Source of the DNA: Eublepharis macularius
Taxonomy: Eukaryota; Chordata; Lepidosauria; Squamata; Eublepharidae
Length of the DNA: 64,000 bases
Direction: 5' to 3'
NCBI RefSeq assembly: GCF_028583425.1
Contig: NC_072793.1
Coordinates: 67,337,028-67,401,027, forward strand
Shown here in pieces: positions 42,214 to 62,860 of the stretch. A program made the position numbers and the translations under genes. The notes beneath the pieces are model-generated. The model was not told the DNA's origin, searched no databases, and was given only the letters and a program-made list of their open reading frames with translations. How positions within the stretch are numbered: the first letter of the stretch is position 1; each line of letters opens with the position of its first letter.

Positions 42214-43125
42214 CGCTCCACGCTGTGCGGCGCGCTCGCGTCTGGAAGGACTGTTATATCCCCTCGGCGAACGGTCCACAGCCACACTCCACGCACCCCG
42301 AGGGGATGCGGAACACGTCAATCATCACGAGGCGCCCCGATTCGGCAACCCCAAGATCCGCCCCCACCACAAACAAAGGTGGATTGGACCATCCAGGGAA
42401 TTGAATGTCAGCAAAATGTTCATTGGGCGGACATGCAGGCGGGGAGCCGGCCCTCAAGACGTAACAGAATCGGCGGGCACAGGACCGGGGAGCCCAGTCC
42501 TTCAGGCCAGAGACGCCAACAGGTGTCTGCACAGCCGTGGGTCCTGCACACATGCGGCCAGTCAGCGTGTGGCGGGCTCTGGTCATGCCGGGTGCAGGAC
42601 CTGCCCGCTGCTCTTGGGGCTGGCACCCCGCGTCACTTCGAACAGCCCTTTCAGCAAACCCCAACAAGCGTCGGCAAACCCGGACAGCGCGCATAGAGTG
42701 CTATGACGCGATGCCAACTTATAGTGACGATCAATGCATGACGCCACCTGCCGGCCACTTCAGGTGCAGCAACTGATGGCCTATTTCTCGGCCATTTTCC
42801 TGTGAGCATGCGCCAAGGGAAGTGCGTCACAGAAGTACAGCCGAGAACCCGTGGACGGTCGACCGCGAACGCGTGTAGGGGGGGTGCCGAAACACACGGG
42901 CAGCACGTGAACAGCAAAACCCGCTGGAGACACGTGTAAGTGCAATCGCGTGGACGGCACGTGAAATGCGTCACGTCTGTTTCGGCTCTAACTGAGATTT
43001 TCTCTGATCTGTCTGAACTGGATCAGAGAATGTTTCCCAGATTTGGCGAATTTGATTTTTCTGGGATCCCTGAATTCTGGATCTGGATTGTCTCTATTTT
43101 TTTCTGTGCTTACCCACCTAACCAG
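42214..43125. other. Gene D upstream region and right edge of GC-rich block
   Basis: Upstream of gene D are ATTGG boxes at about 42383 and 42422. Near the edge are three CACGTG palindromes (42904, 42931, 42958) and two 'gcacgtgaa' direct repeats. Composition falls from GC-rich to AT-rich at about 42985. Confidence 0.55.
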
Positions 43126-43129
43126 CATC

Positions 43130-43690
43130 AGGCAAGGTGAGATGGAGGGGCACTAGGTCAGATACTGCAAGGCTTTGCTCCATGCTGCATTGCACATTGC
43201 AGAAAACATTGCTGCCACCATCAAGGTGGCAATTAGTTCAATGGGTAAGGATGTTACCACAGGATTCATGGTGACCAGTGTTGGCAAAATCATCCTGATA
43301 GTGGCAGACCAAGTGGGCTATAAGCATATTTACTGTGTGGCCCACAAATGTCACCTTGTGATGAAGGACACACTGGGTCTGGATTGTTCTGAGGAACCTT
43401 GAACAGACTCTCCAACTCGTGAATTCCAGTGTCTCATCATGAGATGCCTGCAGATCACACATCTCATGTGGTGTGAAAGCTACTCACCAATTGCTCCAGA
43501 AGCAGACCTGGCAGGCATCACCGGATCAGCAATCTTAGCACATGTTTAACTCCACCCATGCTCAAGTGTTTGGTGGAGTAGCAGGCCACCCTCAGTATAT
43601 GGCTCTTGGAGAGCAACACTGGGATAGAGAAGAGTCAGTTCAGCCAAGAGGACTGTCTGACCATCACTATCTTGTTTGATGTGACATTGA
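43130..43690 (+). pseudogene. hAT transposase relic, related to the 5.7-kb copy
   Basis: Matches the 5.7-8.4-kb transposase in order: 'tactgcaaggctttgctccatg' (compare 7026), 'atttactgtgtggcccac' (7210), 'gtgaattccagtgtctcatcatgag' (7295), and 'tcagttcagccaagaggac' (7535). Encoded pieces include 'HIYCVAHKCHLVMK'. Frames are broken by shifts and stops. It is cut off exactly where the satellite array begins. Confidence 0.75.
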
Positions 43691-45006
43691 TTATATGGTG
43701 GATTTTTGGTGGCCCACTGTAAAATAGACATTATATGGGATTGTATGGTGGATTTTGGGTGGCCCCATGTAAAAATCAAGAGCATCCATGAGAATCCATG
43801 CTTTTGAACCATGTTTTTGCTCCGTGGCGATGCCACGAAGAGGTGTATGACTGATTTTTTGATAATATTTCTGGAAATGGACATGATCTCGGATTGTATG
43901 GCGGACTTTGGGTGGCCCCATGTAAAAATCAAGAAGATCCATGAGGATCTGTGCTGTTGAACCATGTTTTTGTCCCATGGAGGTACCAGAAAGCGGTGGA
44001 TGGCTGGATTTTTTGCTTCCATTTGTGGCAATGGACATGATCTTGGACTGTATGGTGGATTTTGGGTGGCCCCATGGAAAAATCAAGAGGACCCATGAAG
44101 ATCCGTGCTTTAGATTCATGTTTTGCACCATGGCAGTACCACAAAGCAATGGATGGCTTAATTTTTTGGTTCTGTTTCTGGCAATGGACATGATCTGGGA
44201 GTGTATGGTGCATTTTGGATGGCCCCATGTAAAAATCAAGAGGATACATGAGGATCCGTGCTTTTGAGCCATATTTTGCGCTGTGGCGGTGCCACAAAGC
44301 AGTGGATGGCTGAAATTTTTGGTTCCATTTGTGGCAATGGACATGATCTGGGATTGTATGATGGATTTTGTCTTGCCCCATGTAAAAATCAAGAGGATCC
44401 ATGAAGATCTGTGCTTTTGAATTAACTTTTTGCACCGTGGCGATGCCACAAAGGAGTTAGATGGCTTGATTTTTGGTGCCATTTGTGGCAATGATTATGG
44501 TCTTGGACTGTATGGTGGATTTTGGGTTGGTCTCATGTAAAATTCAAGAGGATCCATCCTTTTGAATCATGTTTTGTGCTGTGGCGGTGCTACAAAGCAG
44601 TGGCTGGCTTAATTTTTTGCTGCCAGTTGTGGCAATCGACATCTGGGATTGTATGGTGGATTTTGGTTGGCTCCATGTAAAAATCAGGAGGATCCACAGG
44701 GATCCATGCTTTTTATGCTTGTTTTTGCTCCATGGCCATGCCACGAAGTGGTTGGTGGCTCAATTTTTTGGTGCCATTTTTGGCAATGGACATGATCTGG
44801 GATTATATGGTGGATTTTGGGTGGCCCTGTGAAAAAATCAATCGGATCCTTGATAACGCATGATTTTGAATCAACTTTTTGCACCGTGGTGATGCCACAA
44901 TGCAGTGGATTGGTCGATTTTTGCATTCCATTTGTGGCAGTGGACATGATCGTGGACTGTATGGTGGATTTTGGGTGGCCCCGTGTAAAAATCAAGGGGA
45001 TGCATC
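43691..45006 (+). repeat. ~150-bp satellite array, right arm, proximal part
   Basis: Units read 'ggatccgtgcttttgaaccatgtttttg..ccgtggcggtgccac', then 'ggcaatggacatgatctgggattgtatggtggattttgggtggccccatgtaaaaatcaaga'. Anchors 'gtatggtggattttgg' occur near 43746, 43896, 44050, 44206, 44357, 44510, 44653, 44806 and 44959. The orientation is opposite to the left arm at 24.4-25.6 kb. Confidence 0.92.
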
Positions 45007-46898
45007 AGTATTCATGTTTTTTTTTTTAAATATATATATTTTTATTTCAATTATTAACAAAACTGTTTACAATATGAAATACAACATGGGTAAATTGTTA
45101 AAAACTACATAACAGAGAAGGGTAAAACATGGAAAGACAAATTCAAGTTGAATGATCTGATATATTTTGGATTATAGATTCAGGATTGTTTGGTATATTT
45201 TATTGGGACGATATAGATTTTCTTTAGAAATTTATTCAAAAAAAGGGAACCATTTTTCCATAAAATTTGTTGTTTGGGGGAAATTTTCAGCTTGATAGAT
45301 TCCATCATTGATTTTTTCAAATAAAAAATGGTCCCATATTTTAGAATACCAACTGGTAATTGTTGGTACAGTATGTGATTTCCATTTTAAAGCAATTAAA
45401 TTTTTTGCTGCCATTAAGAAGACATTGATGAGGTCTCGTCGAATTGGTGGGATCTCTATATCATCCCATTGATTCAGAAATATCAGCTCAGGTTTCTTTG
45501 GTATTTTGTAGCCAGTTAACAAAAAGATTTGGTGCAGGATTGTATTCCAGAATTCTTCTATGTAATGACATTTCCACCAACAATGTATATATGATCCTGT
45601 ATCCCCACATCCTTTCCAACATAAAGATGAACTGTGAGAGTAAATAGCTGCTAATTTTTTGGGTGTAAGATACCATCTTGTTAATATCTTATAGGACTGT
45701 AGTTTAATATTAACTGTTGATGAATTAAATATTTTAGAGGACCATAATATTTCCCATTGTTCTTTTGATAATATTTTGTCACAGTCTTGGTGCCATTTTG
45801 ACTGATATGTTAAGGTTTTAAGTTTAAGGTTTTGTAGCAAAATATTATAAATTTTGGAGATTACTCCTTTATTTGAAAGGCCTTTCCTATCTAAAATTTG
45901 TTCAAATGCAGTCTTTGGTTGTTTCATAATGTCCTTTAAGTTTATAGAAGAGGCTAGATTCTTTAATTGAAAATAAATAAACCATGATATATTACTATTA
46001 ATTTTTTGCTCCAATTCTGGTTTATCTAGTAAGCCTTCTCGGGAGGCAATATCAGTTAGCCTTGTTATGTTGTTTTGGTTCCATTTTTTAGTGAATGCGG
46101 GTGAGAGACCCGGTGGAAACCAATCCTGAAAAAGAAAAGAAGAGAACCTGGAATATTTGGGGGTGATTTTATTTCTATAAGCATCCCATACTTTTAGGAT
46201 AGCTGTAAAAAAGATGTTTTGTTTAGAGTTTGTTGGGCGGACGTGTTGTTTATTCCATAGAAGATCCTGAATGGATTCATTTTGTTGTGTGTTTTGTAAA
46301 AGGTTGATCCAATCCATATGATCTTCCTTCTGTATTATAGAAATTACATCTTTTAATCATGCAGCTTTTTGATAGAGATCAATATCTGGGAAATTAAAGC
46401 CTCCTTGTGTGTTTTTTAATCTTAGTGTTGTAAATGCACTTCTTGGATGTTTATCTTGCCACAAAAAATTATTGAAGAAGGTTTGCCATTGTTTTAAAAG
46501 TTTTGGTGGGATTAATATTGGAATTGTTCGAAAGAGAAAAATTAACTTGGGAAGTGCAAATGATTTAATTAGATGGTATCTATCATACCATGATAATTGT
46601 TTTTTATTCCAGTCACTTAATTCTGCTCTTATTTTAGCCATTTTATCTATGTGATTTAACTTTAGTAACTGGTTGAGGTTAGATGGTAGGATTATACCCA
46701 GATATGGTAGTTTTTTTGGTTCCCACTGGAATTTATGTGTGTTTAATATTCAATTGAGTTGTAGTTGTTGTGTTTAAAGGAAGTATGTTCGACTTGGTGT
46801 AGTTTACTTCTAATCCTGAAATTTGACCAAATAAACTTAAAAGGTTTGATAAGTGTTGAAGCGATAGGATTGGGTTTGTGAGGTAGTATTCATGTTTT
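45007..46898 (-). mobile_element. 5'-truncated L1 inserted in the satellite array
   Basis: The element reads on the - strand, with its A-tail seen as the T run at 45017-45027. It is flanked by a duplication AGTATTCATG(TTTTT) (45007-45020 and 46885-46898). It contains only the 3' part of ORF2 and the tail. Truncation at the 5' end is typical of L1. Confidence 0.9.
45232..46880 (-). pseudogene. L1 ORF2 C-terminal part, broken
   Basis: Three frame segments in order match the L1 ORF2 region after the RT core. The first ends 'FGQISGLEVNYTKSNILPLN' (about 46.73-46.88 kb). The second has 'ELSDWNKKQLSWYDRYHLIK' and 'LPKLIFLFRTIPI' (46357-46641). The last is a 361-codon stretch (45232-46317) with the Cys/His/Trp pattern 'CWKGCGDTGSYIHCWWKC' near the end. 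Frameshifts and a stop separate the segments, so it is not functional. Endonuclease and the RT YADD box are missing by truncation. Confidence 0.88.
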
Positions 46899-48460
46899 TG
46901 AAACAAGTTTTTGCTCTGTGGTGGTTCCACGAAGCAGTGGATTGCTGATTTTTTTCATGCCATTTGAGGCAATGGACATGATTTGGAATTTTATGGTGGA
47001 TTTTGTGTGTCCTCATGTAAAATTCATGAGGATCCGTGCTTTTTGAGCTTGTTTTTGTGCCGTGACAGTGCCACAAAGCAGTGAATGGCTGAATTTTGGG
47101 TTGCCATTTGTGGCAATGAACATGATCTGGGATTGTAGGGTGGATTTTGGGAGGCCCCGTGTAAAAATCAAGAGGTTCCATGAGGATCCGTGCCTTTTTA
47201 GCATGTTTTTGCTTTGTGGCGGTGCCACGAAGTGGTGGATGGCAGAATTTTTGGGTCCCATTTGTGGCAATGGACATGATCTGGGAGTGTATGGTGGATT
47301 TTGGGTGGCCCCATGTAAAAATCAAGTGAATCCTTGAGAATCTATGCTTTTTAGCATGTTTTTGCCCTGTGGCGGGGCCACGAAGCGGTGGACGGCAGAA
47401 TTTTTGGGTCCCATTTGTGTCAGTGGACATGATCTAGTATTGTATGGTGGATTTTGGGTGGCCCCATGTAAAAATCAAGAGAATCCTTGAGGATCCGTGC
47501 TTTTGAGCCATGTTTTTGCCCCGTGGTGGTGCCACAAAGCGGTAGATGGCTGAATTTTTGGGTCCCATTCGTGGCAATGGACCTGATCTAGTATTGTACG
47601 GTGGATTTTGTGTGGCCCCATTTAAAAATCAAGAGGATCCGTGAAGATCTGTGCCTTTGAACCATGTTTTTGCCCCGTGGCGGTGCCACGAAGGGGTGGA
47701 CAGCTTAATCTTTGGGTCCCATTTTTGGCAATGGACATGATTGAGTATTGTATGGTGGATTTTGGATGACCCCGTGTAAAAATCAAGAGGATCTGTGAGA
47801 ATCTGTACTTTTGAACCATGTTTTTGCCCCGTGGCAGTGCTACGAAGCGGTGGATGGCTGAATTTTTGGTCCCATTTATGGCAATAGACATGATCTAGTA
47901 TTGTATGGTGGATTTTGGGTGGCTCCACGTAAAAATCAAGATGATCTGTGAGGATCCGTGCTTTTGAACTATGTTTTTGCCCCGTGGCAGTGCCACGAAG
48001 GGGTGGACAGCATAATCTTTGGGTCCCATTTGTGGCAATGGACCTGATCTAGTATTGTATGGTGGATTTTGGATGACCCCGTGTAAAAATCAAGAGGATC
48101 CGTGAGGATCCGCACTTTTGAACCATGTTTTTGCCCTGTGGCAGTGCCACGAAGCAATGGATGGCTGAATTTTTGGTCCCATTTGTGGCAATGGACATGG
48201 TCTAGTATTGTATGGCGGATTTTGTGTGGGCCCATGTAAAAATCAAGAGGATCCATGAGGATCCATGTTTTTTGAGCTTGTTTTTGTGCCGTGGCAGCAC
48301 CACGAATTCGTGAATCCATGATTGTTTTGTTGCTCTCTGTAGCCTGGAACATGATCTAAAATATGACAGCCTTTTTGTTTCAATGTAAAAATCATATGAA
48401 TTCATGAGGATCCGTGTCTCAGATTCATGTTTTTTCACCGTGGCAGGCCCAAATATTTTT
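46899..48460 (+). repeat. ~150-bp satellite array, right arm, distal part
   Basis: Continuation of the array beyond the L1, about ten further units with 'ccacgaagcggtggatggctgaatttttgg' and 'gacatgatctagtattgtatggtggatttt'. Many units here carry a 'ctagtattg' variant instead of 'ctgggattg'. The array fades out near 48.46 kb. Confidence 0.92.
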
Positions 48461-48474
48461 GCATCGGTGTTTTT

Positions 48475-48598
48475 TATATTTCAGTCTGTGGACCTGGCAG
48501 TGATATGTGATTTGATGTTTCATTTGTGTTTTTTATATTTCAGTCTGTGGACCTGGCAGTGATATGTGATTTGATGTTTCATTTGTGTTTTTCCTAAT
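48475..48598 (+). repeat. 59-bp tandem duplication
   Basis: 'tcagtctgtggacctggcagtgatatgtg' begins at 48481 and again at 48540, with two near-identical copies ending 'gtttcatttgtgttttt'. Confidence 0.9.
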
Positions 48599-48599
48599 T

Positions 48600-49095
48600 A
48601 AAAAACCATAGGATCCGTGAGGATCCGTGTGCATCCTGGTTTCACTTTCTTCTCAAAAATATACAGTACAACTTCCATACTCCCATGTGTATTCCAAACT
48701 CAGCCCGGCATTGACTACTACAACATGCTTCGCTTGTGAAATCCCAGGATCCCGTATATGAGTAAGACCTTCAAATACAACAGTACTATCTTCCAAGTAC
48801 ATATGCAAAGGATTAGATGGTAATTTTAGAATTATGCAAGAACACAGATATCCCTAGCCGACTTCTTCCTTTTCCGTACAAGGAGAACTTGTAACTCCCC
48901 CCACTCAAGAACTAATCTTCTATCATGTGTTTGCAACCCACCCTGGCCCCAGCCTCGGTTCTCTTCAGTTCCGCTCTTGCGCCAGGAGACGCTCAGTCAA
49001 CAGCGAAACGTCTCATTACACATGCGCACACCGTTTTTACCCAGGGAAAACTAAGGCGCATGCTCGTCGTCGACCATAGAGATAAACGGTGTGGG
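48600..49095. other. YIPF5 upstream DNA
   Basis: Last satellite traces ('ggatccgtgaggatccgtg') end by about 48640. Then comes unremarkable DNA that becomes CpG-rich from about 48920 towards the YIPF5 promoter. Confidence 0.55.
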
Positions 49096-49099
49096 AGGT

Positions 49100-58575
<9,476 letters not shown>

Positions 58576-59601
58576 GACAACTTTGCACATTCAAATTGTC
58601 AGCCTTCATGAATCAAATGCCTTGTTCAGCATACCTCTTACAAATGCATATTAATCTTCCACCAATAATATTAGCACAATAAGGATAAAACACCTTATGT
58701 TAAAAATTCTTATGTACATTTTCTCTATCTAAAATGTAGCAAATTGTATTTTCAGTTAGCATGGTAAGTTAAGGGTTTTCTGTATATGTGATTTATTCCT
58801 GCATTTTTTATTCAATCCACTAGCGTTGGAATCACATTGAACATGGGGATTCTGTACATCTTCCCTTCCTCCATGTTTTTGCAGTTGCTAGGCCAGTATT
58901 TTTTTTAATAGATGTGTCTTAAAAGAATCAGATTTTTTGAGCGAAAATGCTGTTGTCGGTGGTATCACAGTGCCAACCTCCCTCCTTTTTTTCTTTGCAT
59001 GTGTACTAGAAGAGGGGCTTGGCATGTACATGAGTGAGAATATCCATATTGTCGATGCTGAAAACTCTTCCCCTGAAAGGTTCATCCCAATATTTGGACA
59101 TTTCAAGCTACAAAATGGTTTTTAAAAGTTCTCCTGTTCGTTTATTTGTTTGTTTGGTGTTTAGTCCACCATTGCTGCCAGAAGACTGAGGGTGACTTGC
59201 AGCCGCATTAAATAATACACAATAAAATTACAGTAAACATTTACAGTAAAAGCACTAATCTATAAAATCTAAAATCCCAATTGAACGATACTGAGCATTT
59301 GATGGTTTCTGCTAAACACGGCAGAGTATAGTAACTGTAGACAACAGGGCAGATTGTTGGATAAAATCTGCCAAGAAAACTAAAGCAGGGGAGCAGGCAA
59401 ATGGAGAGAAGTCAATTGGTCTCCCATCCAATTAATTGCTTTCAAGCAGCTGGTACTTACGTTTAATTCTCTAAATGTCTGAAACAGGCTGTGAACAATG
59501 AAGCTCTGCAACAGTCCCCATCAGAACTGAAAGCAGTAACAAATATTCTGCAAACCCATTAAAAAAATCAGATTCCCCAAAAAATAAAGGGTGTGGATGA
59601 G

Positions 59602-59849
59602 TATCTTAGAGTGGAACTACAAGTGACAAAAGGCACAGATTGGACACTTGTCAGCTTCCCTCAGGTTTTGATGGGAAATGTAGGCAGCTTGGCGGAATGT
59701 TGGACAAGTGACAGTTGAAAAGTCCATTGGACAGCATTCAGAGAGCCGAGCTGCAAGACTAGGATGCCTACATTTCCCATCAAAACTTGAGGGAAGCTGA
59801 CAAGTGTCCAATCTGTGCCTTTTGTCACTTGTAGTTCCGCTCTAAGTAT
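59602..59849. mobile_element. Palindromic MITE with TAT duplication
   Basis: CTTAGAG(T/C)GGAACTACAAG starts at 59605 and its inverted copy ends at 59846. Arms are about 82 bp with two mismatches; the centre is ~78 bp. TAT flanks both sides (59602-59604, 59847-59849). The 3-bp T-A-T type duplication suggests mobilisation by a PIF/Harbinger transposase, though a chance match of 3 bp is possible. Confidence 0.75.
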
Positions 59850-62769
59850 TGTTTAAAAAAATGTTTTAAAAAAAACCTTGCTTATGCAAGGAAAAAAATC
59901 CTCTTCTGGTGGTGGGGGGAGTGGACATCAGGGCATTTCAAGAAAGCTAAGTGTGAAGGTAGCATAGAGTGAGGGCTGAGTGGCTGGAAAGAGCAATGAG
60001 TTTTCCTGGTGCAAAAAAAATGGGACCAAGATAAAAAAATGGGACCAAGATAAAAAGTACCAATTGCTACAGGCATGTGGAAAAGGCAACGCTCGCTCTT
60101 GTGCCTTTTAGCTATATACAGAGATACTGCTGTTAGGTGAGTGCTTAAAAAATAATGCTTGAAAATTTGCTGACACTAAGGATAAAAATACATCATTACC
60201 AAGCAGGGGAAAATGCAATATTCTAGATGATTCCAGTATAGCTGTGCGCTTGAGGAGCCCTAAATATCTAGTTAGCTTTCCTATATCAGATCACTTAACT
60301 CTAGACAAGAGATAACACCTCAATAACATTTTATGTCTATTAGCAGATACAGTATACAAGTAAATACTATTACATAATCTCTCTCTTGATTCTAAGCCTT
60401 CGTTAAAACAATTATTCAACATTCTTAACACTGACTAAATTGACAGAAAATCATACTATCATCATTGCCGCACAGATCTTTAAAATAGCAATTACATGAG
60501 TCCTTAACAGTTTCTTACTTCAAAGATTAGTGGGTCACAAGCAAGAAACCGCTTCCAGAAAGATGCTTGCAAACTCTTCAACTTCTCATTTGTATAGGTT
60601 GTAAAATCTAAGCATGTGTACTGAGAAAATTTTCATTGTAATTCCTCATACAGACTTCGAAGGAATTTTTTTAATGTGATTGCTTATTTCCAGGTAACAT
60701 GTTACTGGTTTGGGAGTCAAATCCATGGTTTTTCCCCCCTTTGAAACAATTATTTTCAATGGGAAATATATTCAAGGGCCTATGGCAGCTGTATATAAAG
60801 ATAATGGCACTAACTTTGCATAGTCCTCCTAATCTAAAGACCCAGTTTCAAGCAGCTTGACCAAAGGGGTTGATTGTACAGCACCCCCCCCCGCCCAAGT
60901 AGGTCCCTCTATGCAGCTGCACTTAATCTCTAATGATTTCTAAAATGGCAACTACTTACTAGGAAAGCTCCAGACCAGGCATCAGCATAACCACCACCCC
61001 CAACCCAATCTGCATTCATTTTGTTTTCCTCCTCTTACCGTGACTGACAATAAAAAAACTCCACCTTTCCACTGAAAACTATCCATTTGCCATGCTTCCT
61101 TCTTGTGGTCTGTTTAACAAACTAAGGAATGAGACTGGCAGTTTTCCCATTATTCCCTATCGGACTTTTTCTGGGGGTAGGGGTGAGAGGGCTGGAGTTG
61201 TTTCACAACCAAATATCACCAGAATTGCAGTGGAGTGCCTTCTGCCTTTCTTTCAAAGAACCCACAACTCCCAAGCAAATTGGACAAATATTTTTAATTT
61301 TACAGGCCCTTGAACAATTCCAGGCTTCTGCTTTCACAGAGAAAGCTCTCTCCAACACACAACGGAGGGGGGACGGAGAATGGCAGCTCTCTGCAGCTTG
61401 GGATTGGCTAGGAGTGCTCTGTGCTCCTCACTTGCAAGGGTCTGTTTGGAAGGCTGACATGCCACTATCCAGGAAATCAGTAGAATAAAAAAAAAACATT
61501 TGCTCATGCTGCATGTCTAGTAAGCATCAGAACCTGAAAAAAACATGTTTTCCGGGACAAGTTTTTGTTATTCCCACATGTCTTGGATTTGTGTTACCAT
61601 TCCAGAAAATCAAGATAATGATTCAAAGCAGTGATTTCTGTGTATGTCTTTGACTTGGGAGTTTCATTTTGCACACCCATATTAGAATAATTTCTTAATA
61701 GCTAACTGCCCCACTTGATATAGGCATACATTCTTGGCTAACTAGTTATCTTATAACTTCAAACAGCAGACGAGGTTATCTATACTCGAAATGTCTTCTT
61801 CAAATATATGAAAATTGTTAATTTAGTCTTGCTACTGTTTATCTCAACAAAATCTATGTAAAATAGTGATTACCAGTTTCTCATATATTTTTGTCCCTCA
61901 GCCAATGTAACCCTCCTTGATTCATATCTTCACTTCTATGAATTTGGACATTGTTTCCATTCTCAGACACTCTTTGCACCTGGGCCTCAACACTGTATCT
62001 ATTGATACTGAGTTAGAAAGCTCTTCTAATCTACCCAAGGCCATACAATTGTGTTACTCCTTTTTTTCATTCCCCTCTCCATCTATGAAGCCAGGCTAAC
62101 TCTGTTTCTGTGTGAGACATCCTGTATGATCTTGGTCAAATCTGGCAACAGTTCCTCTGTATTTCCAGCTATATCCATGACAGCAAGACAGGGTTATCCT
62201 ATAACCATGATCCAGTCAGTGGAAAGCAGGCCAGGACACGGGAGGAACAGAAAGCCTTTTACTCATGAAAAAACATGCCTCAAGTTTGATTGCTAGGTAA
62301 GGGTAAAAGTGATCCCAGAAGAACCAAGAAAAAACTGAGGAAAATGTGAGGTGAAAAGTAGTGGCTCCAGAGAACTTGTAGAAGATGGGATAAACCAAAG
62401 CAGCAGCCATAACCAATGCAACAACCCCATGGAGAAAAGCCCTAAAAGTGGCTTACTAAAGGTTCAAATGACCAGTTCTGGTTCTTGTGACATAAGTTTT
62501 TATTCAGAGGACTCTTCCCCTGCTGGCCCTGACTCTGCTTTCTTCCTCCGGCACCTTCTCTACCCCAGCATTGGCTCTAATTTTACTGCCCCTTCCCCAT
62601 TGTGGTAGATAATGCTGTACTATTAGGCACTAATTGGGATTTCTTCAGCTCTTAATGCAGGGTGGGGGATTGCTTCTTTTTTAGAAGGCAATTTTTTCTG
62701 TAAAGCTGGGGCATCCCTCACATTTTCTAAGCCCTTCATTGTAGTTATTTATCTGGATTATTTTTTATA

Positions 62770-62860
62770 ATCCACATTTATTTATTTTATTTATACCTCG
62801 CCCTCCCCACAGATGGCCTCAGGGCGGCTAACAACATTTTAAAAAATGCATTAAAAGTCA
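62770..62860 (+). repeat. Non-LTR-tail-like repeat
   Basis: 'tttattttatttatacctcgccctccccacagatggcctcagggcggctaacaac' resembles the piece at 22930-22990 ('tttatatcctgcccaaaaatgggctcagggcggctcac'). Such ends are common as CR1/L2-type 3' tails in reptiles; the class is inferred. Confidence 0.55.

Larger units (their letters stand above)
25790..42985. mobile_element. Candidate giant four-gene PIF/Harbinger-like transposon
   Basis: A ~17-kb GC-rich block with sharp composition change at both edges. It contains, in order: gene A (+), related tandem repeats, a 660-bp array, tRNA-like pieces, Harbinger transposase gene B (-), Myb-like gene C (+), tRNA-like pieces, a 168-bp array and gene D (-). All four frames are open, with poly(A) signals. 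CACGTG at 25794 and 25806 followed inward by TGTTTCGG at 25826 is mirrored by CACGTG at 42904, 42931 and 42958 and inward CCGAAACA at 42887. PIF/Harbinger elements normally carry only a transposase and a Myb-like gene, so two extra genes would be new as far as I know. Exact ends and a 3-bp target duplication were not identified. A host segment containing an old Harbinger copy is the alternative. Confidence 0.55.

Noticed and set aside
25780..43000. Exact terminal inverted repeats of the giant block
   Set aside because: Pairs such as 'ctacacgtggttgcgc' (left) and 'ctacacgcgttcgcgg' (right, reversed) look alike but are short, imperfect and not flanked by a matching duplication; I do not claim them as termini.
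43691..48460. CRISPR array
   Set aside because: Units are whole ~150-bp satellite repeats without unique spacers, in a eukaryotic genome.
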